From: Gaiellasilicea sp963802765
GTDB taxonomy: Bacteria; Actinomycetota; Thermoleophilia; Gaiellales; Gaiellaceae
DNA: 64,000 nucleotides
Assembly (NCBI GenBank): GCA_963802765.1
Contig: CAWDJZ010000007.1
Coordinates: forward strand, 372,001-436,000
Direction: 5' to 3'
In this document: positions 42,414-51,304 of the stretch, in pieces
How the letters are laid out: every line of letters begins with the position of its first letter
Position numbering within the stretch: the stretch's first letter is position 1
Notes under the pieces: generated by a model
Databases searched by the model: none
What the model saw: the letters and a program-made list of their open reading frames with translations, nothing else
Told to the model about the DNA's origin: nothing
Position numbers and translations under genes: made by a program

Positions 42414-43930
42414 AGGTCTCGCACCGGGGGCTCGCGGCGCTCGTGTTCGGCGCCGGAATCGGCTCGCTCGCGACCGAGATCGCGGCGTCGCGCCTGCTCG
42501 CGCCGTACTTCGGCTCCTCGACGATCGTGTGGGCGAACCTGATCGGCATCGTCCTGGCCGGGCTCGCGTTCGGCTACTGGCTCGGCGGACGGATCGCCGA
42601 CCGCCGCCCGGAGCCCCGGCTGCTCGGCCTGATCGTCCTCGGCGCTGCGATCTGGGTCGCGATCACACCGTTCATCGCGAGACCTTTCCTCGACGCGGCG
42701 GTCGGGAACCTCGACGACGCGTCGGCCGGGGCCGTGATCGGCTCGTTCTTCGCCGTCCTACTGCTGTTCGCGCCCGCCGTCGTCGCGCTCGGGACAGTGT
42801 CCCCGTTCGCAATCCGGCTGGCGATCACCGACGTCGCCACCTCCGGCGCCGTCGCGGGGCGCTTCTACGCCCTCTCGACTGCCGGCTCGCTGCTCGGTAC
42901 CTTCGTCCCCGCGCTGATCGCGATCCCACTGGTGGGAACGCAGCGGACGCTGCTCGGCACCGCCGCGCTGCTGGCGATCTCGGCCTCCTTCCTGCTCGGT
43001 CCCCGCGCGCTCATCCTCGCGGCGGCGCTGGCGGCGCTCCTCGCCGTGCCGCCCGGGGCGGTCAAGGCGGAGCCGGGCCTGCTGCACGAGGAGGACTCGC
43101 TCTACCAGTTCATCCAGGTGGTCGAGAAGCCGGACGGCCGCCGGCTGCTCCGCCTGAACGAAGGTGTCGCGGTGCACTCCGTCTGGCGCGAGGACACCGT
43201 CCTCACCGGCGGCGTCTGGGACGCCTTCCTCGCACTGCCGCCGTTGCTCGACCGGCCGCTGCGCTCGGTCGCGATCCTCGGCAACGCGGCCGGGACGACC
43301 GCGCGGGCGCTCGGCGTCTACTACTCCGGGGCGCGCGTCGACGGGGTCGAGCTCGACCCGGCGGTCAGCCGGGTCGGGAGGGAGTGGTTCGGGCTGGAGG
43401 ACAACCCGCGGCTGACCGTCCACGACGCCGACGCGCGGCCCTTCCTGCGCCGCACCGACGAGCGCTACGACCTGATCGTCGTCGACGCCTACCACCAGCC
43501 GTACGTGCCCTTCTACCTGGCGACGCGGGAGTTCTTCCGGCTGGCGCGCGAGCGGCTCGAGCCGGGCGGGATCCTCGCCCTCAACGTCGCCACCGTCCCC
43601 GAGAACGACAGCCTGCTCGACGGGATCGCGGGGACGCTGACGCACGAGTTCGACTCGGTCGCCGTGTGGCCGGCGCTGAAGTTCAACCAGATCCTGCTCG
43701 CGTTCGACGAGCCGGGGGGCGTCACGCGAGTCGAGCTCGACGAGGTTCCAGAGGACCTGCGTCCGCTGGTGCAGCTGCTCGTCCGTCAGATCCGTCCAGT
43801 GACCGAGAAGGCGGAGCGGCCGTGGACGGACGACCGCGCTCCCGTCGAGTGGGTGACCGACCGGATGATCGTCGAGTACGCGGCCCGGGGCGGCGAGCTC
43901 GACGAGGACTTCCTGCCAACGAAACCGTGA
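42410..43930 (+). CDS. Membrane-anchored spermidine-synthase-like protein
   Basis: 506 residues from GTG 42410. The N-terminal half has about seven membrane helices in a fused-SpeE arrangement: EIAASRLLAPYFGSSTIVWA, GIVLAGLAFGYWLGGRIADR, LGTVSPFAIRLAI, GRFYALSTAGSLLGTFVPAL. The C-terminal half is a Rossmann methyltransferase/aminopropyltransferase-like domain: VAILGNAAGTTARALG, DGVELDPAVSRVGREWFG, DLIVVDAYHQPYVPFYLATREF. The catalytic Asp is at the VVDAY position. Polyamine synthesis is uncertain, since these membrane forms are functionally poorly known. Confidence 0.88.
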   Translation: MKVSHRGLAALVFGAGIGSLATEIAASRLLAPYFGSSTIVWANLIGIVLAGLAFGYWLGGRIADRRPEPRLLGLIVLGAAIWVAITPFIARPFLDAAVGNLDDASAGAVIGSFFAVLLLFAPAVVALGTVSPFAIRLAITDVATSGAVAGRFYALSTAGSLLGTFVPALIAIPLVGTQRTLLGTAALLAISASFLLGPRALILAAALAALLAVPPGAVKAEPGLLHEEDSLYQFIQVVEKPDGRRLLRLNEGVAVHSVWREDTVLTGGVWDAFLALPPLLDRPLRSVAILGNAAGTTARALGVYYSGARVDGVELDPAVSRVGREWFGLEDNPRLTVHDADARPFLRRTDERYDLIVVDAYHQPYVPFYLATREFFRLARERLEPGGILALNVATVPENDSLLDGIAGTLTHEFDSVAVWPALKFNQILLAFDEPGGVTRVELDEVPEDLRPLVQLLVRQIRPVTEKAERPWTDDRAPVEWVTDRMIVEYAARGGELDEDFLPTKP

Positions 43931-44713
43931 GACTGCTGCGCGAGGACGGTCCGCTGATCCGCGTCGGCCACCGCGGGGCGGCGGCGCTCGCGCCGGAGAA
44001 CACGCTCCGCTCGTTCGAGACCGCGCTTGCGCTCGGTGTCGACGCGATCGAGTTCGACGTGCTCGATCTCGTGGGCGGCCCGCTCGTGATCGCTCACTCG
44101 AACGACCTCGCCGAGGTCAGCCACGGCGCCGCCGCCGGCACCGTGCGCGACCGCTCGCTTGCCGAGCTTCGCGAGCTGGCGCCGGAGCTGCCGACGCTCG
44201 ACGAGGCCCTCGGCTTCCTCGCCGGGCAACAGGTCGCAGTCCACGTCGATCTGAAGCTGACGATCCGTCTGGACGAGGTGGCGCACGCGCTCGTGCGGCA
44301 CGGCCTCGCGGACCGCGCAGTGGTCAGCTCGTTCCACTACCAGAGCCTGGCCGACGTGCGCGCCGCAGCTCCGCACGTCCGCATCGGCTTCACGTACCCC
44401 GAGGACCGCTACGGCGTCTCCCGCAGGCGCGCGTTCCGGCCTGCGATCCGTGTCGGCACGCTGGCTCTCCGTCAGGCGATCGTGGCGCGAATCCCCGGTT
44501 TGATCGATCGCGCCGGGGCGGCCGCGTTGATGCTTCAGCATGCCGTGATATCGGCCGCAGCAGTCGAGCGCGCGCACCGCACCGGGCGTCGCCGTCTGGG
44601 CCTGGACGGTCGACGATAGCGCCGAGCTCGAACGGCTCGAGCGGGCAGGTGTCGATGGGATCATCACGAACGATCCAGGACTGTTCGGGACGGTGGCTAC
44701 ACTCCCCGCGTGA
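43927..44713 (+). CDS. Glycerophosphodiester phosphodiesterase (frameshifted near C-terminus)
   Basis: About 262 codons from GTG 43927 (GTGA overlap). The GDPD barrel is clear: IRVGHRGAAALAPENTLRSF, ALGVDAIEFDVLDLVGGPLVIAHSND (given in part; HRG, EFD and His catalytic/metal residues), VHVDLK and SFHYQSLADVRA. After ERAHRTG an extra G (about 44584-44586) throws the frame into RRRLGLDGRR. The other frame gives VAVWAWTVDDSAELERLERAG and VDGIITNDPGLF, the normal C-terminus, ending at TGA 44711-44713. Hydrolyses glycerophosphodiesters to glycerol 3-phosphate. Confidence 0.9.
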
Positions 44714-45825
44714 AACGAGGGCTCGCAATTTCCCTGCTCGTAGCGTGCGCGGCCGCCGGAGTCCTCTCCGCGGTCCTGCTCGCTGCATCCCCGTCGGCGG
44801 TCGCCGACACGGGCACGACGACGACGGCCCCGACGACGACCGCGCCGCCTCCGACGACGACCGCGCCGCCTCCGACGACGCCTCCGCCGACCACGACCGT
44901 TCCGACGACGCCGCCTCCGACGACGCCGGCCCCGCCGCCTCCGGCGCCGCGCCCGACGACCATCGCCGCGGGCGTCACCGTCGCGGGCGAAGTGCTCGTG
45001 GGCGGTCTCTCACCCGCCGCGGCGACGGCCGAGGTGAAGGCGTACTTCGCGCGGCCGGTGCTGCTGCGACTCGGCAAGGTGACGCTGCGTGCAACGCCGA
45101 AGCAGCTCGGTGCTTCTGCCTACGTGGGCGAAACGATCAAGCGGGCGCGGATCGTCCAGCCCGGGGCGAACGTCCCCCTGAAGGTGAAGGCGCCGAAGCC
45201 GAGCATCGAGCGGTACGTCGGCAAGCTGGCGCTTCGCTTCGACCGCGCGCCGGTCGACTCCCAGCAGGGGTTCCGCAACTCGAGGCCGTTCGTGACGAAG
45301 GAGCGCGCCGGCCAGCGGCTGGTTCAGGCGCCTGTCGTGCGCGCCCTCTATCTCAACCTGAAGACGCACGCCCGCGACACGATCCCGCTGAAGCTGGAGC
45401 GGGTCGCGCCCCGCGTGACGCGGGACTCGCTCGGCCACGTGATCGTGATCCACCGCGGCGAGAACAGGTTGCGCCTCTACGACGGGATGAACCTCCAGCG
45501 GACGTTCGGCGTCGCGACCGGTGAGTCGAGGTACCCCACGCCGCTCGGCACGTTCGCGATCGTCGTCAAGTGGCGCAATCCCTGGTGGTACCCGCCCGCC
45601 TCGGACTGGGCCAAGGACGCCGAGCCGATCCCGCCCGGCCCGGGCAACCCCCTGGGCACGCGCTGGATGGGGCTCTCCGCGCCGCTCGTCGGCATCCACG
45701 GGACGCCCGATCCGGCCTCGATCGGATACTCGGTCTCTCACGGCTGCATCCGAATGCGGATCCCCGAGGTCGAGTGGCTGTTCAACGAGGTCGACATCGG
45801 CACGCCGGTCTACATCGTCGCGTGA
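44710..45825 (+). CDS. L,D-transpeptidase (YkuD) with Thr/Pro-rich linker
   Basis: 371 residues from GTG 44710 (GTGA overlap with the GDPD stop). An N-terminal signal/anchor (ISLLVACAAAGVLSAVLLAA) leads to a Thr/Pro-rich wall-spanning linker, then a peptidoglycan-binding-4-like region (VTVAGEVLVGGLSPAAATAEV). The C-terminal YkuD domain has HVIVIHRGENRLRLYDG, PTPLGTFAIVVK and the active-site GIHGTPDPASIGYSVSHGCIRM (in part; catalytic Cys in SHGCIRM). It forms 3-3 cross-links or anchors proteins to peptidoglycan. Confidence 0.94.
   Translation: MKRGLAISLLVACAAAGVLSAVLLAASPSAVADTGTTTTAPTTTAPPPTTTAPPPTTPPPTTTVPTTPPPTTPAPPPPAPRPTTIAAGVTVAGEVLVGGLSPAAATAEVKAYFARPVLLRLGKVTLRATPKQLGASAYVGETIKRARIVQPGANVPLKVKAPKPSIERYVGKLALRFDRAPVDSQQGFRNSRPFVTKERAGQRLVQAPVVRALYLNLKTHARDTIPLKLERVAPRVTRDSLGHVIVIHRGENRLRLYDGMNLQRTFGVATGESRYPTPLGTFAIVVKWRNPWWYPPASDWAKDAEPIPPGPGNPLGTRWMGLSAPLVGIHGTPDPASIGYSVSHGCIRMRIPEVEWLFNEVDIGTPVYIVA
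44830..44880 (+). repeat. 21-bp tandem repeat in the Thr/Pro linker
   Basis: CCGACGACGACCGCGCCGCCT occurs twice (44830-44850 and 44851-44871), followed by a 9-bp partial unit. It encodes repeated PTTTAPP segments of the linker and is a likely site of length variation. Confidence 0.8.
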
Positions 45826-45862
45826 GCGTCGCCCGACCTCGGCCTGCCTCCGCGCTCGCTCC

Positions 45863-46414
45863 ATGACCGGCCGCGTGCGCCTCGTCGCGCAGGTTGCGGC
45901 GGTCGCCCTCGTCGCCGCACTGCTCGGGTTGCTCGGCTGGAAGGTCCTGCAGGGCGAGAGCGAGGTGACCTCGTCGCTGCAGCGCGGCGGGACGCCTACA
46001 GCGCCGGACTTCACGCTCGAGCGCCTCGACGGGCAGGGCGATCTGGCACTCGCCTCGCTGCGCGGGAAGACGGTCGTGCTCAACTTCTGGGCCTCCTGGT
46101 GCGGGCCCTGCAAGGACGAGACACCTCTCCTGCAGCAGGCGTCCGAGCGCTGGCGGGGGAAGGACGTCGTCTTCGTCGGCGTCGACGTGAAGGACTTCCG
46201 CGGCGACGCGCGCTCGTTCCTCGCCCGCTACGGCGTCACCTACCCGAACGTCTACGACGGCAAGGGCTCGACCGTCGGGCGCTACGGCGTCACCGGCTTC
46301 CCCGAGACCTACTTCGTCGACGCCGAGGGACGCGTGCGGCACCGGATCGCAGGGCCTGTCGCAGACGCGGCCGAGATCGACGCGGGAATCGAACGGGCGC
46401 TCGCGCCGGCGTGA
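45863..46414 (+). CDS. TlpA/ResA-type membrane-anchored thioredoxin
   Basis: 183 residues from ATG 45863. One N-terminal membrane anchor (LVAQVAAVALVAALLGLLGW) is followed by an extracellular thioredoxin fold: TAPDFTLERLDGQGDLALAS, VVLNFWASWCGPCKDETPLL (catalytic CGPC), VVFVGVDVKDFRGDARSFLA, then the cis-Pro segment TGFPETYFVDAEGRV. It keeps apocytochrome or other exported thiols reduced and is followed by ccmH and ccdA genes, which supports a cytochrome c maturation role. Confidence 0.92.
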   Translation: MTGRVRLVAQVAAVALVAALLGLLGWKVLQGESEVTSSLQRGGTPTAPDFTLERLDGQGDLALASLRGKTVVLNFWASWCGPCKDETPLLQQASERWRGKDVVFVGVDVKDFRGDARSFLARYGVTYPNVYDGKGSTVGRYGVTGFPETYFVDAEGRVRHRIAGPVADAAEIDAGIERALAPA

Positions 46415-46867
46415 GAAGCTGCATCGCGATCGCGGCTCGCCTGGCGCTCGCGCTCGCGGGCCGCGGCCGCGGCGAGCGAGGCCGCGCCGACGGCGGCCGA
46501 GCTCGAGTCCGAGCTCGTCTGCCCGGTCTGCGAGACGACGCTCGACACGTCGAACGCGCCTGTCGCTCTGCGGATGAAGGCGTTCATCCGCGCCCGGATC
46601 GCCGCGGGGGACACGAAGAGCGAGATCAAGGCGCAGCTCGTCGACCAGTTCGGGCCGACCGTGCTCGCCGTGCCGCCGCGGAAGGGCTTCGACTGGATCG
46701 CCTGGCTGCTCCCGCTCGCCGGCCTCGTTGCCGGGGCGCTCGTCGTCGGCGCCCTCGCGTGGCGGTGGACACGGCGCGGCGCTCCGCCTCCAGGCGGTGA
46801 CGGCGTCGCGCCGCTCGACCCCGAGCTCGAACGGCGGCTCGACGCAGAGCTCGCAAAGTTCGAATGA
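46411..46867 (+). CDS. ccmH: CcmH/CycL-type cytochrome c biogenesis protein (frameshifted)
   Basis: The GTG at 46411 overlaps the TlpA stop by 4 nt. The signal sequence frame (RSCIAIAARLALALAG) and the mature frame (AAELESELVCPVCETTLDTSNAPVALRMKAF, in part) are joined by removing one C in GGGCC near 46460. The thiol pair CPVC corresponds to the CcmH LRCxxC motif. One C-terminal helix WIAWLLPLAGLVAGALVVGALA follows, then a charged tail with LDPELERRLDAELAKFE. It reduces the haem-binding motif of apocytochrome c. The length is 3n+1. Confidence 0.85.
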
Positions 46868-46877
46868 GCCTCGACGA

Positions 46878-47588
46878 GTGAGCGGCACGGCGGTCGTCGT
46901 CGCGTTCGGCGCGGGCTTCGTCTCGTTCCTCGCCCCCTGCGTGCTGCCGCTCGTGCCCGGCTACCTCTCCGCGGTCTCGTCGGTCGAGGCGGAGCGCCTC
47001 GGCGAGCCCGGCGCAGCCCGGCGGGTCGTCGTCGCGAGCCTTCCGTTCGTGGCCGGGCTCGTCGCCGTCTTCGTCCTGCTCGGTGCCGGCGCGGCCGCGA
47101 TCGGGCTCTCGATCACGCGTAACCAGTTCCTGCTCGAGCAAGTGGCGGGCTTCATCCTGATCGTCTTCGGGCTCGTATTCATGGGGCTGCTCCCGTGGCC
47201 CGAGCGGCTCGTCGGCGCCGGGCTCGTGCAGGGCGCGCGGCGGCGCGGCTCGGGATTCCTGCTCGGCGGCGCGTTCGCGATCTGCGCGGCTCCCTGCATC
47301 GGCCCGGTGCTCGGCTCGATCCTCGTGCTCGCGGGCGATTCCGACACGGTCCTCGAAGGGTCGGTGCTCCTGGGCGTCTACGCGCTCGGGCTCGCGATCC
47401 CGTTCCTGATCGCCGCGGCGCTCTTCGCTCCCGCGATGGGGCTCTTCCGCCGCGTCCGCGACCACTACGCGGCGATCCAGTTCGTAAGCGGTCTCGTCCT
47501 CGTCTCGCTGGGCGCGCTGCTCTTCGCGGGTGAGTTCTGGCGCCTGCGCGTCTACTTGAACCGCTTCTTCGAGGCGGTCGGGCTCTAG
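46878..47588 (+). CDS. ccdA: CcdA-type transmembrane thiol-disulfide electron carrier
   Basis: 236 residues from GTG 46878 with six membrane helices. Two redox cysteines are in the conserved places: SFLAPCVLPLVPGYL and AICAAPCIGPVLGSI. It transfers electrons from cytoplasmic thioredoxin to the outside, here to the TlpA and CcmH proteins encoded immediately upstream. No ResB/ResC or CcmF gene is in the window. Confidence 0.94.
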   Translation: MSGTAVVVAFGAGFVSFLAPCVLPLVPGYLSAVSSVEAERLGEPGAARRVVVASLPFVAGLVAVFVLLGAGAAAIGLSITRNQFLLEQVAGFILIVFGLVFMGLLPWPERLVGAGLVQGARRRGSGFLLGGAFAICAAPCIGPVLGSILVLAGDSDTVLEGSVLLGVYALGLAIPFLIAAALFAPAMGLFRRVRDHYAAIQFVSGLVLVSLGALLFAGEFWRLRVYLNRFFEAVGL

Positions 47589-47609
47589 GCGCAACCGTAA
47601 GAAGATTGT

Positions 47610-47615
47610 TAGATT
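47610..47615 (+). promoter_or_regulatory. -10 hexamer, leaderless type
   Basis: TAGATT ends 6 nt before GTG 47622. Confidence 0.45.
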
Positions 47616-47621
47616 CGCCAG

Positions 47622-47936
47622 GTGGCGACGATCCTGCTCGCAGGGGTCGATCTCTTCTTCCGGGGAAAGCTCGAGGCCCTGCTGCACGGCCATCACGTCG
47701 TCACGACCGACAGCGTCGACCCGCCGGATCTCGTGATCGTCGACATTGCCCGCGTCGAGCCGGAGGAGGTGGTCGACTCCTGGCCGGACGTCCCGATCGT
47801 CGGCTTCACGAACCACACCGACAAGGCGGGGCTGCAGCGGGCCCACACGGCCGGGTTCGATCAGGTGATCGTCAAGTCGGCGCTCGCCGAGCGCGTGCCC
47901 GAGGTCGTGGCCGAGTTGACCGCTCCGTTGGCCTGA
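47622..47936 (+). CDS. Receiver-like (CheY-fold) protein without clear phospho-acceptor set
   Basis: 104 residues from GTG 47622. It has the alternating fold of a response-regulator receiver: ATILLAGVDLFFRGKLEALL, DPPDLVIVDIARVEPEEVV, VPIVGFTNHTDKAGLQRAHTAG, FDQVIVKSALAERVPEVV. The acceptor Asp may be in VIVDIA and the conserved Lys in VIVKSA. However, the N-terminal acidic pair is replaced by AGVD, so normal phosphorylation is doubtful. A degenerate receiver is the best description. Confidence 0.7.
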   Translation: MATILLAGVDLFFRGKLEALLHGHHVVTTDSVDPPDLVIVDIARVEPEEVVDSWPDVPIVGFTNHTDKAGLQRAHTAGFDQVIVKSALAERVPEVVAELTAPLA

Positions 47937-47944
47937 TTCGAAGC

Positions 47945-47950
47945 TAGACT
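47945..47950 (+). promoter_or_regulatory. -10 hexamer, leaderless type, for ferredoxin
   Basis: TAGACT ends 7 nt before GTG 47958. Confidence 0.5.
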
Positions 47951-47957
47951 CGCCGCG

Positions 47958-48269
<312 letters not shown>

Positions 48270-48321
48270 CCCTCGCGCGAACGGGTAGTTCGGTCCCGTT
48301 CAAGCTCACAAAGGAGGGGTC

Positions 48322-48660
48322 ATGCCTCAGGAAGCATGGAGCGACAAGCGCGAACGTCAGTACGAGCACATTCGCGACAGCCTGGAGGATCGCGGGACGT
48401 CCGACCGCAAGGCGAAGGAGATCGCTGCCCGGACGGTCAACAAGGAGCGGGCGCGGAAGGGCGAGGCGAGGGAGTCGTCGCGCCTCTCGCGGACGGACAT
48501 CTCCTCGGGCCGCCGCGGCGGCCTCCGGTCGGGGACGCGCCGGCCGAAGGGCCGGACGCGCGACCAGCTCTACGAGGAGGCGAAGGACCTGAACATCGAG
48601 GGTCGCTCGAAGATGACGAAGGCCCAGCTCCAGCGCGCGGTGGACGCCAGGAAACGTTGA
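48322..48660 (+). CDS. Small basic protein with C-terminal SAP/Rho-N-like motif
   Basis: 112 residues with an AAGGAGGGG ribosome site 3 nt before ATG 48322. The first half, WSDKRERQYEHIRDSLEDRG and AKEIAARTVNKERARKGEA, matches the short family often annotated plasmid-stabilization protein. The second half, RTRDQLYEEAKDLNIEGRSK and MTKAQLQRAVDARK, is a SAP/Rho N-terminal-like helix pair that usually binds nucleic acid. The annotation history of the first part is unreliable and the cellular role unknown. One of few strongly leadered genes here. Confidence 0.85.
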   Translation: MPQEAWSDKRERQYEHIRDSLEDRGTSDRKAKEIAARTVNKERARKGEARESSRLSRTDISSGRRGGLRSGTRRPKGRTRDQLYEEAKDLNIEGRSKMTKAQLQRAVDARKR

Positions 48661-48686
48661 GCGCGCAGCTGTTGAGCGCGCAGCTA
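48657..48686 (+). repeat. 15-bp tandem duplication at the gene end
   Basis: TTGAGCGCGCAGCT plus one base occurs twice in tandem. The first copy contains the TGA stop of the basic protein and the second contains the start of the next gene's TATTCT box. A recent duplication is likely. Confidence 0.8.
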
Positions 48687-48690
48687 TTCT
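48685..48690 (+). promoter_or_regulatory. -10 hexamer, leaderless type
   Basis: TATTCT ends 6 nt before GTG 48697. Confidence 0.45.
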
Positions 48691-48696
48691 CGCGGT

Positions 48697-49335
48697 GTGA
48701 ACCCGCAGACGCTCGATCACGTCGCGCTCTGGGTCGCCGACCGCGGCCGGATGGTCGAGGCCGCGGTCGAGCGGCTCGGCGTGCGCGTGATCGAGCGCAC
48801 TGACCGGTTCACGCTGCTCGGCGCCGACGCGCGTCGCGGCAAGCTCACCCTCTTCGACGCCGAGGGGCCACGCGAGCGCGGCGCGCTCGGGCGGATCGGG
48901 CTGCGCGTCTCGTCGCTCGACGGCCGCGATCCCGTCGTCGATCTCGGCGAGGGGCTCGAAGTCGTGCTCGTCGCGGGCGAAACGGACTCCGAGCTCGACC
49001 TCGACCACGTCGCGCTTTTCTCCGCCGACCCGGCCGCGGCGGCGGCCGCCTGGCGGGAGCTCGGCTTCGCGCCGTCGGAGGACGGGCGGCTCGAGGTCGG
49101 GGGTGCCTATCTGGAGCTCCATCCGGGCGACCCGGGGGCACCTGATCGGCCCCTCCTCAACCACCTCGGCGTGCTCGTCGATTCCGTCGAGGAGCACCGG
49201 GCCCACGCGGAGGAGCTTGGTGTCGAAGTCGCCGACTTCGTCGACGCGCCGAACACGGTGGCGCTGTTCGTCTGGGGGCCGGATCGGGTCAAGCTCGAGT
49301 ACATCGAGCACAAGCCCTCCTTCTCCCTGACCTGA
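48697..49335 (+). CDS. VOC-family protein with two glyoxalase-fold halves
   Basis: 212 residues from GTG 48697. First half: LDHVALWVADRGRMVEAAVERLG, then FTLLGADARRGKLTLFDAEG. Second half: LDHVALFSADPAAAAAAWRELG, AYLELHPGDPG, NHLGVLVDSVEEHRAHAEELG, VWGPDRVKLEYIEHKP (segments shortened). Each half begins with the metal-ligand His of LDHVAL, and a terminal Glu is in KLEYIE. Substrate unknown. It ends 2 nt before the FAD-protein start, so the two are probably translated together. Confidence 0.88.
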   Translation: MNPQTLDHVALWVADRGRMVEAAVERLGVRVIERTDRFTLLGADARRGKLTLFDAEGPRERGALGRIGLRVSSLDGRDPVVDLGEGLEVVLVAGETDSELDLDHVALFSADPAAAAAAWRELGFAPSEDGRLEVGGAYLELHPGDPGAPDRPLLNHLGVLVDSVEEHRAHAEELGVEVADFVDAPNTVALFVWGPDRVKLEYIEHKPSFSLT

Positions 49336-49337
49336 CC

Positions 49338-50408
49338 GTGGTGGGAGCCACGCTGGTCGTGGCCGGCGCGGGCATGGCCGGTCTCGTTGCGGCGGCCCGG
49401 GCCCGCGAGCTCCGCGCGCGGCCGGTCGTCCTCGAGAAGGGCGACCGTCCGGGCGGCTCGATGCTGCTCTCGAGCGGCGTCATCTGGCGGCACCGGAGCG
49501 CAGACGCCTTTCTGGCGGAGTGCCCGGGCGGCGACGCGCGGCTGCAGCGGCGGATCGTCGAGGAGCTCGACGAGGCGCTCGACTGGCTCGAGTCGCTCGG
49601 CGCCGAGCCCGCGGCGCGCGAGACGGGTAACCCGCGCACCGTCGGGCGCCGCTACGACCCGCGGGCGCTGACCGACGTGCTGGTGGCCGCCGCCGGCGAG
49701 GTTCGGCTGGGAACCCCGTTCGAGCAAGCCGACGTGCTGGCGACGGGAGGCTTCGGGGTGAGGCTCGCCCGTGAGGGTGGGTTGCTCCTGCGCGCCGCAC
49801 CCTGGAGCGAGGGCGACGGGCTGGCGTACGGCGTCTCGGCCGGCGCGGCGATGACTGACGGGATGGACGAGTTCTACGGGCGGGCGCTGCCGGCGCAGGT
49901 GGACGAGGGCGAGTACGTGTCGGCGTCGCAGCTGTACGCGGGGCACGCGCTCGCGCTCGACGACACCGGCCGCGACCTCGGGGCGCCGGCGTGGCACGAG
50001 AGCGACGTCGTGCAGCGGTTCCCGGGCGGCCGCGCCTGGTACGTCGTGGACGCCCGGGCGCTGCGCGAGCGGACGCGGTACGGCACGGTCGCAGAGCTCA
50101 TCGATCGCGCCCGGGCCGCCGGCGGCGACGTCCGGCCGGCCGGCGAGCTTCCGTTTCCGCTGCCCGAGTCGCCGAAGCTCTCGGAGCGACCGTTTACGGC
50201 CGTCCGCGTCTTCGCGGCCGTGACGCACACGATTGGCGGCCTGCGCGTGGACCAGCACGCCCGCGTGCTGGATCGCGAGGGCGACCCGGTGCTCGGCCTC
50301 TGCGCTGCGGGCGCGGACGCGGGCGGGATCTTTACGGGCGGCTACGGCAGCGGCCTCGCCGCCGCCCTCGTTTACGGTCGCGTCGCAGCCGAGACCGCGG
50401 TTGGCTGA
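49338..50408 (+). CDS. FAD-dependent oxidoreductase (fumarate reductase/KstD-like)
   Basis: 356 residues from GTG 49338. The Rossmann FAD loop is ATLVVAGAGMAGLVAAARARE, then VLEKGDRPGGSMLLSSGVIW. The C-terminal FAD segment is LCAAGADAGGIFTGGYGSGL and AAALVYGRVAAETA. The middle substrate domain is shorter than in typical 3-ketosteroid dehydrogenases (about 500 residues), so the substrate is unknown. Follows the VOC gene with a 2-nt gap. Confidence 0.88.
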   Translation: MVGATLVVAGAGMAGLVAAARARELRARPVVLEKGDRPGGSMLLSSGVIWRHRSADAFLAECPGGDARLQRRIVEELDEALDWLESLGAEPAARETGNPRTVGRRYDPRALTDVLVAAAGEVRLGTPFEQADVLATGGFGVRLAREGGLLLRAAPWSEGDGLAYGVSAGAAMTDGMDEFYGRALPAQVDEGEYVSASQLYAGHALALDDTGRDLGAPAWHESDVVQRFPGGRAWYVVDARALRERTRYGTVAELIDRARAAGGDVRPAGELPFPLPESPKLSERPFTAVRVFAAVTHTIGGLRVDQHARVLDREGDPVLGLCAAGADAGGIFTGGYGSGLAAALVYGRVAAETAVG

Positions 50409-50413
50409 ACGGA

Positions 50414-50620
50414 CTACGCGAGCTGCGTGTACGCGCAGCGGCGGCGGTCGCCCGGGAGCGGCGAGGGCCCGAGCTTGCTGATCCGGAGCCGCATCTCGCC
50501 TTCCTCGACGGTCGAGCCGACCTGAGGCACGTCGCCGTGGCGCAGCCGGAGCGTCCACCCCGACGGCGACCAGACGAAGAGGAGGTACTCGGAGCCGCCG
50601 TGGTTGCCGTGCTCGTCCAT
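50414..50620 (-). CDS. 68-residue conserved-looking protein
   Basis: From ATG 50620: HGNHGGSEYLLFVWSPSGWT, LRLRHGDVPQVGSTVEEGEM, RLRISKLGPSPLPGDRRRCAYTQ. Short beta-rich protein with two glycines per turn. It lies 14 nt after the histidine-kinase stop and is the last gene of that minus-strand group. No function known. Confidence 0.65.
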   Translation of the reverse strand: MDEHGNHGGSEYLLFVWSPSGWTLRLRHGDVPQVGSTVEEGEMRLRISKLGPSPLPGDRRRCAYTQLA

Positions 50621-50634
50621 CGTCGGCGCCGAGT

Positions 50635-51304
50635 CTAGTCGGTTCGGGGACCGGCATAGGACGGGAAGACGACGTGGATCGCCGTCCCGCCGTCCGGCCC
50701 CTGTTCGACCGAGAAGCGGCCGTTCAAAGTCGAGGCGCGCTCGGCGATCGCGTCGAGTGTCGCCCTGCGTCGCTCGCCCTTGCCGTTGTCGCTCACGACC
50801 GCCTCGATCTCGCCGTCGGGCGTGTCGCGGATCACGACGGAGATCCGGGACGGCGGCCCACGCCGCACTGCCTGGCTCAACGACTCGCGCACGATTTGGT
50901 AGAGGCCGACTTGCTCCTTCTCGCCGAGGCCGGCGGCGCGGTCGACGTCGACCTCGATCTGCAGCTTGTGCTCCATCCCCATCTGCTGCGCGAGCTCGTG
51001 CACGGCCGCGGCGAAGCCCTGGTCGCGGAGCACGACCGGCTCGATGTTGAACGAGAGGTCGCGCAGCGAACGGATCGTCTCGCGGTGGCGCTCGAGCGCG
51101 GAGGCCATGATCGCTCTCGCGGCTTCCGGACGGCCCTCGTCGATCGCCTGGACGGCCGCGTCGAGCATCAGCGCGATCCCGGCCAGGTTCTGCACAGGCC
51201 CGTCGTGGAGGAAGAGCGCGAGGCGGCGCCGCTCGTCCTGCTCGGCCGTGATGATCCGCTCGACCAGCCGGTCGCGCTCGGCGTCCGGCGTGCTGGGCCT
51301 CCAT
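50635..51304 (-). CDS. NarL-type (HisKA_3) histidine kinase, cytoplasmic (frameshifted at start)
   Basis: About 222 residues from ATG 51304, which overlaps the response-regulator stop by one base (TGATG). One extra C in GCCC near 51293 must be removed to reach TPDAERDRLVERIITAEQDE. The phospho-acceptor region is RRRLALFLHDGPVQNLAGIA. The ATPase domain has SDNGKGERRRATLDAIAERA and GTAIHVVFP. The N-box normally reading REALxNAxRH is RESLSQAVRRG, without the conserved Asn, so kinase activity may be weak. No sensor or membrane domain. Pairs with the response regulator before it. Confidence 0.82.
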
